Assembly: GCF_005843925.1 (NCBI RefSeq) | Contig: NZ_VCBC01000009.1 | Location: 62,001-126,000 of the forward strand | Origin: Thalassotalea litorea | GTDB lineage: Bacteria > Pseudomonadota > Gammaproteobacteria > Enterobacterales > Alteromonadaceae | Length of the DNA stretch: 64,000 nucleotides | Reading direction: 5' to 3' | Shown: piece by piece, positions 1 through 8,782 of the stretch | Numbering within the stretch: position 1 is the stretch's first letter | How the letters are laid out: each line of letters opens with the position of its first letter | Program-made: the position numbers and the translations under genes | Notes under the pieces: model-generated | What the model was told of the DNA's origin: nothing | What the model saw: only the letters and a program-made list of their open reading frames with translations | The model's database searches: none

Positions 1-41
1 GCTAATCTAAAATTAAGTAAAAGTTTCCAAGGAATGGAACA

Positions 42-1016
42 ATGCCAACCCCTCGAAAACAACAGGTATGTCTGCAGGCCACACCCTACTACCACTGTAT
101 AAGTCGATGTGTACGCCGTGCTTATTTATGTGGTAAAGATAAAGTTACCAACATTAGTTATGACCATAGGCGTGGATGGATTGAAGAACGCCTATTGTAT
201 TTGTCACAGGCATTTTGTATTGATGTCTGTGCTTATGCGGTGATGAGCAATCATTGTCATGTTGTACTTCACGTAGATATCGACAAGGCTAGGGATATGA
301 GTGACTTAGATGTACTAAATTGTTGGCATCAGGTTTGTCGAGGTACCATGGTTACTCGAAAGTATGCTCTCGAAGGGAAAGTAGAAGAGCATTTAGAATC
401 GACACTAAAAGAAACGATTTCTGTTTACCGGAATCGCCTGTCAGACATCAGTTGGTTTATGCGTTTATTAAATGAACCGATAGCCAGAATGGCAAATGCG
501 GAGGATGAGTGTACTGGACGATTTTGGGAAGGAAGATTTACCAGTCAGGCATTATTGGATGATTCGGCATTAGCTGCCTGTATGGCCTACGTTGATTTGA
601 ATCCGATTAGAGCAGCAGGTGCTAAATCACCTGAAACGTCAGAGTATACAAGTATTAAACGGCGAATTGCGGCTGCCGAAACTGGAAAACAACCCAAGTC
701 GTTAATGAGTTTTGTCGGTAATCCAAGACGAGACATGCCGAAAGGGTTACCTTTTTTATTTAAAGACTATGCGGAGTTGGTTGATCTGACTGGTCGAGTG
801 ATACGAGATAATGTCTCCGGATACATCGATTGTAACTTGCCAGATATACTTTCTCGATTAAATATTTCTCCTAAAAATTGGATCCGTTTGACGACAGGTT
901 TTGAACAACATTTTAAAGGTGTAGTTGGGCAAATATCTTCTCTTACAGAGTTTTGTGAAATGCAAAATAGAACGCGACGCCCCAATTTTTTTAATTGCCA
1001 ACAACTTTTCAAATAA
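42..1016 (+). CDS. REP-associated tyrosine (Y1/IS200-like) transposase
   Basis: The 324-residue protein matches the long REP-associated tyrosine transposase (RAYT) type common in marine gammaproteobacteria. It starts PTPRKQ, has a YYHCISRCVRRAYLCG block near residues 16-31, and has the HUH-type metal motif in SNHCHVVLHVD near residues 68-78. A later WEGRFTSQALLDD block and AYVDLNPIRA near residues 160-192 are also typical of the family. Known members nick single-stranded DNA at REP-like hairpins and are usually single-copy, domesticated genes rather than active insertion sequences. No second IS gene (TnpB) is seen. The 3' flank holds hairpin and repeat motifs that may be its substrates. The reading frame is intact; present activity cannot be judged. 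Confidence 0.85.
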   Translation: MPTPRKQQVCLQATPYYHCISRCVRRAYLCGKDKVTNISYDHRRGWIEERLLYLSQAFCIDVCAYAVMSNHCHVVLHVDIDKARDMSDLDVLNCWHQVCRGTMVTRKYALEGKVEEHLESTLKETISVYRNRLSDISWFMRLLNEPIARMANAEDECTGRFWEGRFTSQALLDDSALAACMAYVDLNPIRAAGAKSPETSEYTSIKRRIAAAETGKQPKSLMSFVGNPRRDMPKGLPFLFKDYAELVDLTGRVIRDNVSGYIDCNLPDILSRLNISPKNWIRLTTGFEQHFKGVVGQISSLTEFCEMQNRTRRPNFFNCQQLFK

Positions 1017-1210
1017 CCATTCAAGTTCGAAGGACAAATAAATATCTATTTTTGTCGAGACTCTTCACGTTTATATTTTGTCAACGAAGATATTTTTTAC
1101 AAAAGCAGCCAACGCTTTGTTGTTTTGTTTTAAATTCGTTTGTTGTTTAAAAGCTTTTATGTTGGAAAAGCAAAAGTACGCTATTGATTCGGGGACCAAT
1201 TTAAATTTCC

Positions 1211-1304
1211 TTATCTAATGATGGGTGTCTAGATAAGTTATTTCAATTGCTGAGGTGGGTGTCTAGGTAGTTTGTAGTATTTAGGTTGGGTGTCTTAATT
1301 ATTT
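1211..1304. repeat. REP-like motif cluster 3' of the RAYT gene
   Basis: Three copies of TGGGTGTCT occur at 1222-1230, 1256-1264 and 1287-1295. Each is followed by an A/T-rich 9-mer of the type AGATAAGTT. The first copy sits in the loop of a perfect 7-bp stem, TTATCTA (1211-1217) with TAGATAA (1230-1236). RAYT genes are known to lie next to such short palindromes. Linking these to this transposase is inference from adjacency. The rest of 1017-1317 is AT-rich and shows no gene. Confidence 0.5.
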
Positions 1305-1317
1305 CCATATTTAGGTT

Positions 1318-1710
1318 TTAATATAGATTATCAAGACTCGTCAGAATACCAGTTGCGTTGTCTAATAGAGCTTTTTGGCGTTCTTCTTCGGTTAAGATGT
1401 TAACAAATGGGGTTTTGCGGCGCAGGCGACGCATTTTCGGTGTGTTCTCTAGCATGGCGGCACGAAAGTCGTTTGGATGTTCAATGATATCCAAAATACT
1501 GTCCCAGGTGATATATGCACCATATCCAATACGACCAAGCTCTCGGCGCTTTTCTAATGTTTGTCGTACCTGCGGGACTAACTCAATCTGGCGTAGCATC
1601 TTTTCGGTAATGGCAACATGTAGGGCCAATACCTGGCGATCAATATACTCATCTTTGATGCCGTTCTTTTTGACTTGATAGGAACGGTTTTTTCTGCCTG
1701 TACCTTGCAT
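1318..1710 (-). CDS. Uncharacterised 130-aa protein, fourth gene of the imuA-imuB-dnaE2 cassette
   Basis: I do not recognise this family by a named domain. The protein is basic and hydrophilic, with no signal peptide or membrane segment. It begins with a basic GTGRKNRSYQVKK stretch, then a helical region (VLALHVAITEKMLRQIELV, residues about 28-46), and near the C-terminus MRRLRRKTPFVNILTEEER. Only 18 bp separate it from the dnaE2 stop codon, and it is on the same strand, so co-transcription with the SOS mutasome is very likely. The basic N-terminus would fit nucleic-acid or protein binding, but no function is claimed. Codon use looks like that of its neighbours. There is no clear terminator after it, only AT-rich sequence. 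Confidence 0.6.
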   Translation of the reverse strand: MQGTGRKNRSYQVKKNGIKDEYIDRQVLALHVAITEKMLRQIELVPQVRQTLEKRRELGRIGYGAYITWDSILDIIEHPNDFRAAMLENTPKMRRLRRKTPFVNILTEEERQKALLDNATGILTSLDNLY

Positions 1711-1728
1711 AAACTAATCAATACCCAT

Positions 1729-4700
1729 TTAGTGAAAATCTCTGGATTGAGTCGTTAATAGTGATAGTTGTTCGCTGCGGTCAATTAACTTACCGGCGAT
1801 AATATGGATCACTTCGCCCTCGCGTTCCAGTATGCCTTTTACTTCCAATACCTTTGCGGACAAAAATGCCTGTTTTTGGGCTCTGGCGGTGCCTGCCCAT
1901 ACCACGACGTTAATATTGCCAGTATCATCTTCTAAAGTCATAAATGTAACCCCAGATGCAGTCCCCGGAGATTGCCTACCAGTGACTACGCCCACAACTG
2001 TCACCAAAGACTTATGGGTTCTACCCGACAACTCATTCATACGGATGAAACCGGACAAGCGACCAGCCTGTTCTAACAATGTGATTGGATGTGAGTTTAA
2101 GGTTAACCCCGTGGCGGCGTAATCTTCATTCAATGTTTCAACATCCGTTGGTGAAAAAGCATGAGCTTCATTGATGTTAGCTTGTTTGAACAAGGGTAAA
2201 TTACTTTCATTATTCATTAACGCCCAGCGGCTTTGGTAGCGATTACCGGTTATGGTTTGTAATGCATTTGCACTTGCCAGGTTTTGTAAGTCTTTGTTAT
2301 TGATGGCGAGTCGGTGCAATTGATTTAACGTTTGGTAGCCTTGCTCAGGGCGATGTTCCAGTAACGTTATACAAGCCTTAGAGGATAAACCTTTAATAAT
2401 GCGTAAACCTAATCGAATAGCATAATCGTTCTGCCTATGAACAACACTATGATCGTATTCGGATGTATTTACGCAAACGGGGAGTATCTGAATATTATGG
2501 CGATGGGCATCCTGAATCAGTTGTGAAGCACTATAAAATCCCATTGGTAAGCTATTTAATACACTGGCATAAAACATCGCCGGATAATAATATTTTAACC
2601 AGGCTGATACATAGGCGAGTACGGCGAAGGAGGCGGAATGGCTTTCGGGGAAACCATATTCGCCAAAACCACAAATTTGTTCGAATAGTCGCTCGGCAAA
2701 TTCTGTCGGGTAACCTCTTTGCTGCATCCCGCTGATAAGTTTGGTTTTAAACCTAGCCAGTTGACCATTTTTTTTCCAGCTCGCCATCGCCCGGCGCAAT
2801 TGATCTGCTTCACCACCGCTAAACCCTGCCGCGACCATCGCCAGTTTAATGACTTGTTCTTGAAAAATTGGTACCCCTAAGGTTCGCTCTAGCACGGCTT
2901 TGACAGCTTCGGAGGGATATTCAATGGCCTCAATACCACTACGACGTTTTAAAAAGGGGTGCACCATATCGCCTTGAATAGGCCCTGGGCGGACAATCGC
3001 GATTTGAATAACCAGATCATAATAACAAGCGGGTTTTAATCTCGGCAGCATACTCATTTGTGCCCGCGATTCGATTTGAAATACACCGACGGTATCGGCT
3101 TTTTGTATCATGGCATAGACGTTTTTATCATCTTGCAGTCGGGTGATGTCAGCAATACTCAATGAGCGATTTTCTAATGTTTCAATAAGAGTGAAGCATT
3201 TGCGAATGGCACTTAGCATGCCTAACGCGAGGACATCGACCTTTAATAAGCCTAAGGATTCTAAGTCATCCTTGTCCCATTGAATTACGGTGCGATTTTG
3301 CATTGCCGCATTCTCGACCGGGACTAACTCATATAAAGGGCCTGAAGAAATCACAAACCCTCCGACATGTTGGGACAAGTGGCGAGGAAAACCGATCAAC
3401 TCGTTAACCAGATGAATAAAGTGGCGACCTTTATCGGACTCTGGCTGTAACCCTAATTCAACAATTTGCCCTTGCCAGCCTAAATGTTTATCACGGCGGT
3501 TGATGTTTTTAATAAAAAACTCTAACTGTGGCAAAGCGATCCCTAACGCTTTACCCACTTCACGAATAGCGCTTTTTAAACGATAACTGATTACGGTTGC
3601 GGCAATTGCGGTGCGCTCTCTGCCGTATTTTTGGTAAATATATTGGATCACCTCTTCTCGGCGCTGGTGCTCAAAATCGACATCGATATCTGGGGGCTCG
3701 TCGCGTTCTTTGGAAATAAAGCGTTCAAATAATACCGAAATTTGTCGCGGGTCTACCGAGGTGATCTCCAGACAATAACAGACAATGGAGTTGGCCGCAG
3801 AACCTCGCCCCTGATAGAGGATCTGCGCTCGCTGCGCAAACTGGACGATATCGTGGATAGTAATAAAATAAAAAGGGTAATTGAGCTCTTCAATTAAGCT
3901 AAGTTCTTTATCAATAACCTGCTGGATATGGCTTGGCACGCCATCCGGAAAGCGTCGTTTTGACCCTTGTTTCACTAACTGGCGCAAATAGTGCATTGCC
4001 GATATGCCTTCAGGCACAAGTTCGGCGGGGTATTCATAGCGCAATTCTTGCAGATTAAAGGTGCATCGTTCTGCAATCTTTTGAGTTTCCTGCAACCAAT
4101 CCAAGGGAAATAAGCGTTTAAGCTTTTGCTGACTGCGTAACGCGCGTTCTGCATTGGGAAGAAGATCTTTACCAAGTTGCTCAATGGGAATGCCATTACT
4201 TATGGACGTTAGGGTATGTTGTACCGCTAATCGATTGGCGTTGTGCATTAATACACCGCCACATACGGTGATTGGCAGCTCAAATTGTTTCGCCAATTGC
4301 TGACAGTGATGTTTATACCTTTCATCGTCTGCACTTAAATGGCGTTGATAACCGAGCCATAATCGCTCATGGTGATATTTACACAGCCATTCCCCCCATT
4401 CATGATCCGAAGCCGTGGCTGTTGGTAACCACAAAATTAAACAATGCTTTATCGACATTAGGTCCCATTGGGCAAGTTGATACTCTCCTTTGTTACTGCG
4501 TCGCCTGGAATTACTGATAATGCGGCAAAGCTCGGCGTAGGCCTGACGATTTGGACACAGCAGAATTACTTGTAACTGTTGCTCTAACCAGAACATGCTA
4601 CCAACGAGTAAACGGATCCCTAACTGATTATTCTTAATTACCGTATGAGCTCGGACAACGCCTGCCACAGAGCATTCATCAGTGATTGCCAGAGCTTGAT

Positions 4701-4797
4701 AACCTAAAAATTCCGCCTGATGGACCAATTCCTCAGGGTGTGAAGCGCCCTGCAGGAAAGAAAAATTACTTTGGCAAAATAACTCTGCGTAGCTCAA
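1729..4797 (-). CDS. dnaE2: Error-prone DNA polymerase DnaE2 (ImuC)
   Basis: C-family DNA polymerase alpha subunit of the damage-inducible mutasome type, 1022 residues and thus shorter than replicative DnaE (about 1160). Order: N-terminal PHP domain (residues 5-200), polymerase core, helix-hairpin-helix, C-terminal OB fold (VTVVGVVTGRQSPG near 930). The catalytic acidic motif PPDIDVDFEHQRREE lies at 368-382 and the third carboxylate in LLKVDVLALG at D521. GRGSAANS (330-337) is the typical DnaE2/DnaE motif. Established role: translesion synthesis together with ImuA and ImuB. It lies 38 bp downstream of imuB in the same operon and is presumably LexA-controlled from the box upstream of imuA. All catalytic residues appear present. 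Confidence 0.95.
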   Translation of the reverse strand: MSYAELFCQSNFSFLQGASHPEELVHQAEFLGYQALAITDECSVAGVVRAHTVIKNNQLGIRLLVGSMFWLEQQLQVILLCPNRQAYAELCRIISNSRRRSNKGEYQLAQWDLMSIKHCLILWLPTATASDHEWGEWLCKYHHERLWLGYQRHLSADDERYKHHCQQLAKQFELPITVCGGVLMHNANRLAVQHTLTSISNGIPIEQLGKDLLPNAERALRSQQKLKRLFPLDWLQETQKIAERCTFNLQELRYEYPAELVPEGISAMHYLRQLVKQGSKRRFPDGVPSHIQQVIDKELSLIEELNYPFYFITIHDIVQFAQRAQILYQGRGSAANSIVCYCLEITSVDPRQISVLFERFISKERDEPPDIDVDFEHQRREEVIQYIYQKYGRERTAIAATVISYRLKSAIREVGKALGIALPQLEFFIKNINRRDKHLGWQGQIVELGLQPESDKGRHFIHLVNELIGFPRHLSQHVGGFVISSGPLYELVPVENAAMQNRTVIQWDKDDLESLGLLKVDVLALGMLSAIRKCFTLIETLENRSLSIADITRLQDDKNVYAMIQKADTVGVFQIESRAQMSMLPRLKPACYYDLVIQIAIVRPGPIQGDMVHPFLKRRSGIEAIEYPSEAVKAVLERTLGVPIFQEQVIKLAMVAAGFSGGEADQLRRAMASWKKNGQLARFKTKLISGMQQRGYPTEFAERLFEQICGFGEYGFPESHSASFAVLAYVSAWLKYYYPAMFYASVLNSLPMGFYSASQLIQDAHRHNIQILPVCVNTSEYDHSVVHRQNDYAIRLGLRIIKGLSSKACITLLEHRPEQGYQTLNQLHRLAINNKDLQNLASANALQTITGNRYQSRWALMNNESNLPLFKQANINEAHAFSPTDVETLNEDYAATGLTLNSHPITLLEQAGRLSGFIRMNELSGRTHKSLVTVVGVVTGRQSPGTASGVTFMTLEDDTGNINVVVWAGTARAQKQAFLSAKVLEVKGILEREGEVIHIIAGKLIDRSEQLSLLTTQSRDFH

Positions 4798-4835
4798 GTG
4801 TTTAACTCCATTAATCGATGGTCAGGCTAACCGAT

Positions 4836-6245
4836 TCAACTGAATAAACCATGGACAAACCAGCTTTGGCCTGAGGTTCGAAATATCCACAACCACTGTC
4901 CTTTTGAGTTTCGGGCAATAAAATAATCACGGGTCACGGGGTGTTTATCCCACCAGCCGGCCACGATGCGTTCGGGACCATGTTGAATATTCATTTTCTC
5001 CTGCACGGGTAAGGGCTGCGGTAAAATAAAGCTTGGTTGTAAAACCGTGGCGCTGGTTTTGGTTGGCTTTATGGTTGAGTGTTTTTGTAATGGCGGGCAA
5101 GGAATCGTAGATAATTCCGGACGATGATCATCAACTTGAGTAACTCCTTGTACTCGGCCTTTGCCTAATTTAGCTTGTAATCGAGAAACCAGTTCGTTGG
5201 CAGAAATTGCACCACAATGTTTGCTAAACATATCCATCACTCGAAAATCATTGCCTCGAATTTGCATCGCCTCAACCGTAATGGCAATAACCGGTGCACT
5301 GACTTTGATCGACTCCAGTGTTAACTGGCTTAAATTCAGCCACCGTTTCGCCTGATATTCCCCTTCGGCGCTATGAACCTGGAAATGCACGCTTTCGCTA
5401 TCTCGTAGATGTAATTCAATATTTAGTTGTCCGGCATGTTTATCCCGAAAGCGTAAAAATTGTTCTAGTAAATGAAAAACCTTAAACAGGGGTTTTTGTA
5501 AATACTGAAGGTTGGATATTTCAAACATTAATTCCAGGTAGTGTTTGAATGTTTCCGGAGGGTGATAAAAATCCACTGGGTGTCTTAGTTGGCCGGTTAG
5601 GCGCCCTATATATGTAACTAGCTCTATATCAAAACGTTTGGCGATGTCGGTTAGCGGTAAACGCAGTAGATCGCCAATACTCTGGACCCCAACACGGCCC
5701 AGATGATTCACCACTTTTTTGGTTAAATCCGTTACCTGCAGTGGCATTGAACCGAGCAAGTTGTCTATCTGTTGTTTGTTGTCGTTAAGTTGATTCGATG
5801 CGCTCATCGCCAATAATTTGGCCGCATAAGGCGAGTAACCACATCCGTACTCGTATCTTAAGTTCAGTCGCTGTAAATGTTTTGTGAGTACTTGCCAATA
5901 GTTATCCAGCCCCTGATAAAGACTCAGCATATGACTTACCCTTAGCAGTAACCCATTAGGTGGATACAAACTGATATCCGCAGTAACCAGATATAACCAT
6001 TGGGCAATATGAGTCAGTTTTGCTGTTTCCTGTTTCTCATCGTATGCCAGTACCTGTAGGTCCGGACATAAAGCCGCGGCTGAACCAAGGCCCATGCCAA
6101 TTTTGATACCGGATTTTTTCGCATTTTCATTCCGCTGTACAACATCACTTTTTCGACCGTGTACGATGGCAACAGGCAGCGCGTTATCCGTTTGATAAAG
6201 ACTATCCAGTTGTAGCGACGGGAAATGAAGGTACAGCCACAGCAT
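4836..6245 (-). CDS. imuB: ImuB, Y-family polymerase-like mutasome scaffold
   Basis: 469-residue Y-family polymerase homologue. The fold is recognisable from LYLHFPSLQLDSL at the start, the NENAKKSGIKIGMGLGSA block (residues 39-56), and the helix-hairpin-helix-like segment VNHLGRVGVQSIGDLLRLP near 180. The acidic metal-binding residues of active Y-family polymerases are missing: the first is replaced in the LHFPS motif, and the SxDE motif is replaced by ISLYPPNG. This agrees with the known role of ImuB as a catalytically dead adaptor that links ImuA, DnaE2 and the beta clamp. It overlaps nothing: 4 bp separate it from imuA and 38 bp from dnaE2. The Pro/Gln-rich C-terminal part (about 375-430) may carry the partner-binding motifs. 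Confidence 0.93.
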   Translation of the reverse strand: MLWLYLHFPSLQLDSLYQTDNALPVAIVHGRKSDVVQRNENAKKSGIKIGMGLGSAAALCPDLQVLAYDEKQETAKLTHIAQWLYLVTADISLYPPNGLLLRVSHMLSLYQGLDNYWQVLTKHLQRLNLRYEYGCGYSPYAAKLLAMSASNQLNDNKQQIDNLLGSMPLQVTDLTKKVVNHLGRVGVQSIGDLLRLPLTDIAKRFDIELVTYIGRLTGQLRHPVDFYHPPETFKHYLELMFEISNLQYLQKPLFKVFHLLEQFLRFRDKHAGQLNIELHLRDSESVHFQVHSAEGEYQAKRWLNLSQLTLESIKVSAPVIAITVEAMQIRGNDFRVMDMFSKHCGAISANELVSRLQAKLGKGRVQGVTQVDDHRPELSTIPCPPLQKHSTIKPTKTSATVLQPSFILPQPLPVQEKMNIQHGPERIVAGWWDKHPVTRDYFIARNSKGQWLWIFRTSGQSWFVHGLFS

Positions 6246-6249
6246 AAGA

Positions 6250-6927
6250 TTAACCGGCTTTCGATGCAGGAAAATAAATCAGGTTATCGGGGATCTCCCC
6301 TAAGGTCAGGGACGGCCAATGACGCTGCATATCAATATGAAACGCTTTCGATGGCCAGCCACGCTTGCGCTTATTAATTTGTGCGTCAACCCCAGCAGGA
6401 CTCGCCGATAGGGACAGGCTTAAATCCAGCGGTAATGACAGCGTTTCATAGCGCTTTTGGCGCAACATAAAGACTCGGCTTGCGCCTTTCTCAGCCGCAA
6501 GTTGCAGACGTTTCACCTGATGAATTTCAATGGCTTGATCTAACCACAATAATACGGAACCGCAAGCACCACTTTTCAGGCATTCTTCCGTCGACCACAA
6601 TGCATCTTTTTCTTGTTCGGGAGTAATTATGACAACATGTTGTAAATCTACCTTTTGTGCCGCAAGCATGGTGGCATTTACATGCCCTGGTGGATTAATA
6701 AAAATCAGCAAACGATCCGGATCTGCGGTGAGTGTTGGCAATAATAGTCGTAGCTCACCGATACCTGTTTCGGTTAATATTTCAATGGCTCCAGCTTTAA
6801 TTAAACCACCGTTAAGGTGTTGATCAAGCTCGGAATAACCGGAAGATTCTAGTTCGGGTTCTGGTGTTTTTACCGCACCATGCCACACTAAATGGCGATG
6901 CTGGAGATCTTTAATTAACTTATTCAT
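6250..6927 (-). CDS. imuA: ImuA, RecA-like mutasome component (SulA-related)
   Basis: The family's usual N-terminus (MNKLIKDLQHRHLVWHG) begins at the ATG ending at 6927. A longer frame reaches 6984 but would run through the LexA box, and an AGGT ribosome site precedes the 6927 start, so I take 6927 (225 residues). The protein is RecA-like: ELDQHLNGGLIKAGAIEILTETGIGELRLLLP corresponds to the core with a degenerate Walker A, and DRLLIFINPP follows. ImuA is established as a RecA-interacting factor needed for DnaE2-dependent mutagenesis. It is the first gene of the imuA-imuB-dnaE2 operon. The basic KRKRGWPSKAFHIDMQRHW C-terminal region is also typical. Confidence 0.9.
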   Translation of the reverse strand: MNKLIKDLQHRHLVWHGAVKTPEPELESSGYSELDQHLNGGLIKAGAIEILTETGIGELRLLLPTLTADPDRLLIFINPPGHVNATMLAAQKVDLQHVVIITPEQEKDALWSTEECLKSGACGSVLLWLDQAIEIHQVKRLQLAAEKGASRVFMLRQKRYETLSLPLDLSLSLSASPAGVDAQINKRKRGWPSKAFHIDMQRHWPSLTLGEIPDNLIYFPASKAG

Positions 6928-6937
6928 GACTAAATAC

Positions 6938-6953
6938 CTGTATGAATGTACAG
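6938..6953. promoter_or_regulatory. LexA (SOS) box in the divergent imuA / SRAP promoter
   Basis: The 16-mer CTGTATGAATGTACAG matches the CTGT-N8-ACAG consensus of gammaproteobacterial LexA exactly. It ends 11 bp before the imuA start and 40 bp before the SRAP start, so one LexA dimer could repress both directions. The match is seen directly; repression is inference from the known biology of both gene families. Confidence 0.9.
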
Positions 6954-6992
6954 TATATTCGATCTTTTTATTTATGCAAGGCAATAAGTACT

Positions 6993-7700
6993 ATGTGCGG
7001 ACGATTAAATATCAGTGATGATCCTTTTGTGATGGAGTTGATCAATTGGTTAGGCGTGGAAAGCCCGCGGGAGAATATTCATTGGGGACGTTTTAAAAGA
7101 GCAACGGATACGATTTCCATTATTCGCCAGAACGAAGGCCAACGGGTAATCGATGATGCGACTTGGTGGTTGTTACTGGACAAAAATGAGCAAGGCTTTA
7201 AACCATCGCGCTATACCAGCTTTAATACCCGCTATGACAAGTTAAATGTCCCTCGTAGTGCGGGTTATATCCCATTTCGACAGAGTCGCTGCATCATCCC
7301 GGCAAAAGGCTTCGGTGAAACGGAATTTCAGAATAAAAAGCCCGTTCATTATTATGATATGGAAGCGCTACCTGGTGAGGCCCTTGCATTCGGGGGGCTT
7401 TACCGCCAATGGGTACATCCGCAAACCGGTGAAGTGCGGCTGTCGTGCTCAATTATTACCTTGCCTCCCCACGATAAATTGCGTCATATCCACTCAAAAG
7501 CAATGCCATTGATACTCCCCAGGCATCCAGGCCTGTTATCTGCCTGGTTAGATCCGAGCTATCAGCAGGTTGAAAATTTTCAGTTTTTGCTCACGCCTAA
7601 TTTACCCCAGGCACTTAGCGCTTATCCGATTGATAAACCGAGCTTACACCAACGCATTGGTGCGATTGAGAAAATTGCCGCAGATCAGCAAAGAGCGTAG
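6993..7700 (+). CDS. SRAP-family abasic-site response protein (YedK/HMCES-like)
   Basis: The start is fixed by the invariant MCGR: Cys2 becomes the N-terminal catalytic residue after Met removal, so an in-frame upstream ATG at 6942, inside the LexA box, is rejected. The protein is 235 residues. Family residues are visible: C2, N78 in TSFNTRYD, E109 in AKGFGETE and H167 in HSKAMPLIL. SRAP proteins covalently trap abasic sites in single-stranded DNA as a thiazolidine link and shield them during replication. Its divergent position next to the mutasome, sharing a LexA box, supports an SOS-linked role. E. coli YedK is the best studied bacterial member. No membrane or export signals. Confidence 0.92.
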   Translation: MCGRLNISDDPFVMELINWLGVESPRENIHWGRFKRATDTISIIRQNEGQRVIDDATWWLLLDKNEQGFKPSRYTSFNTRYDKLNVPRSAGYIPFRQSRCIIPAKGFGETEFQNKKPVHYYDMEALPGEALAFGGLYRQWVHPQTGEVRLSCSIITLPPHDKLRHIHSKAMPLILPRHPGLLSAWLDPSYQQVENFQFLLTPNLPQALSAYPIDKPSLHQRIGAIEKIAADQQRA

Positions 7701-7780
7701 ATACGGCATTTAGTCTAAACTTTACGGCACAAGGTAACGTATATAGAACTGTATCAGGCAAATAGTTGTTAGGAGGTTAT

Positions 7781-8641
7781 ATGCCAGTTGATCATACCGC
7801 CGGCTCTAAGGATGTGAAAGATACTGAACAAGACGCTAAGTCTGAATTCAGTGATGCACTCGAAGATCGACCAGATGATTACTTTGTGCAACGCAAGTTT
7901 GCTAAGGCGATAGATTGTCATCCCGTTGCCCAGTCCGCTCCATTTCATTGGCTTGCTCTTGCGGTTAATGACTTTACCAGAGCACCTTTGCTTTCTTTGA
8001 TTTATGGGGTCATATTTAGTTTGATACCGGCAGCATTGATTGTTCTGGTATTGGCCGCGGATACGCATCTGGTAATTTTACCCGCGTCGGTGGCGTTTGC
8101 TCTGATAGGGCCGGTATTTGCGACCGGGCTTTATGATGTTGCATGGGAACTGGAGAAAGGCCATACGCCAACGTTTCGTCATAGCCTGAAATCGATGTTT
8201 CGAAACCCTGTCGGTGAATGGGGGTTTGCGATATTGCTAATGCTGATGATGCTGGTCTGGATGCGTATCGCTGCTTTGATTTATGCACTGTACCCAACAA
8301 CCTTAACCCCCTCTTTAGAAGAAATGGTCGGCTTTTTAACGTTAGGCACTCTGGCTGGGGCGGTGTTATTGGCCGTGGTTTTTGCTTTTTCTGTCTTTAC
8401 ACCGCAAATCATGATGGAACGCAGAGTGGATATTATGACCGCAGTTGCCACCTCGTACAATGCAGTACGTAAAAACCTCAGCACTATGGTTGTATGGGCG
8501 GCTTTAATTCTAATTTCGGTGCTGATTGGGTTTGCGACATCCGCAGTTGGCTTTATTGTGATTATGCCGATTTTAAGTTACGCCAGCTGGCACGCTTATA
8601 TCGCCACCATTAAAACCACACGTCCGAGAAAATACGAATAG
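7781..8641 (+). CDS. DUF2189 integral membrane protein
   Basis: 286 residues when started at the ATG preceded by the strong AGGAGG at 7771-7776; an in-frame ATG 15 bases upstream lacks a site. A charged N-terminal cytoplasmic segment (about 60 residues) is followed by six or so hydrophobic helices, for example LLSLIYGVIFSLIPAALIVL, WGFAILLMLMMLVWMRIAAL and LSTMVVWAALILISVLIGF. The motif GPVFATGLYDVAWELEKG (about 112-129) and the ending SYASWHAYIAT are characteristic of DUF2189. Function is unknown; relatives often lie near respiratory oxidase genes, which is not the case here. It is a single gene between the SRAP gene and a convergent EF-hand gene. Confidence 0.8.
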   Translation: MPVDHTAGSKDVKDTEQDAKSEFSDALEDRPDDYFVQRKFAKAIDCHPVAQSAPFHWLALAVNDFTRAPLLSLIYGVIFSLIPAALIVLVLAADTHLVILPASVAFALIGPVFATGLYDVAWELEKGHTPTFRHSLKSMFRNPVGEWGFAILLMLMMLVWMRIAALIYALYPTTLTPSLEEMVGFLTLGTLAGAVLLAVVFAFSVFTPQIMMERRVDIMTAVATSYNAVRKNLSTMVVWAALILISVLIGFATSAVGFIVIMPILSYASWHAYIATIKTTRPRKYE

Positions 8642-8679
8642 CCATTATTCAGCCAAACCAAGACTAAACGCACGCACAT

Positions 8680-8712
8680 AAAAAAGGGGCAGAAAACCTT
8701 ATCTGCCCCTTT
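8680..8712 (-). terminator. Rho-independent terminator of the EF-hand gene
   Basis: The 11-bp stem AAAGGGGCAGA (8683-8693) pairs with TCTGCCCCTTT (8702-8712). Read on the minus strand it is followed by a run of six T. It lies about 70 bp past the EF-hand stop. On the plus strand the run is only TTTCGCG, so it would act less well for the DUF2189 gene. Confidence 0.8.
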
Positions 8713-8782
8713 CGCGAAAAAGTGTCCATAATTAAGTCCTAAACGTGTAAACCTATTTCAGGACGGGACAAAGTATTAATGT

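Noticed and set aside
1..1320. Complete insertion sequence around the transposase
   Set aside because: No terminal inverted repeats or target duplication could be seen, and only 41 bases of left flank are present; RAYT genes are normally not flanked as IS elements.
6928..6984. Longer imuA start at 6984
   Set aside because: It would run through the perfect LexA box and does not match the known ImuA N-terminus.
6942..6992. Upstream start for the SRAP gene
   Set aside because: The catalytic Cys must be residue 2, so the start is 6993.
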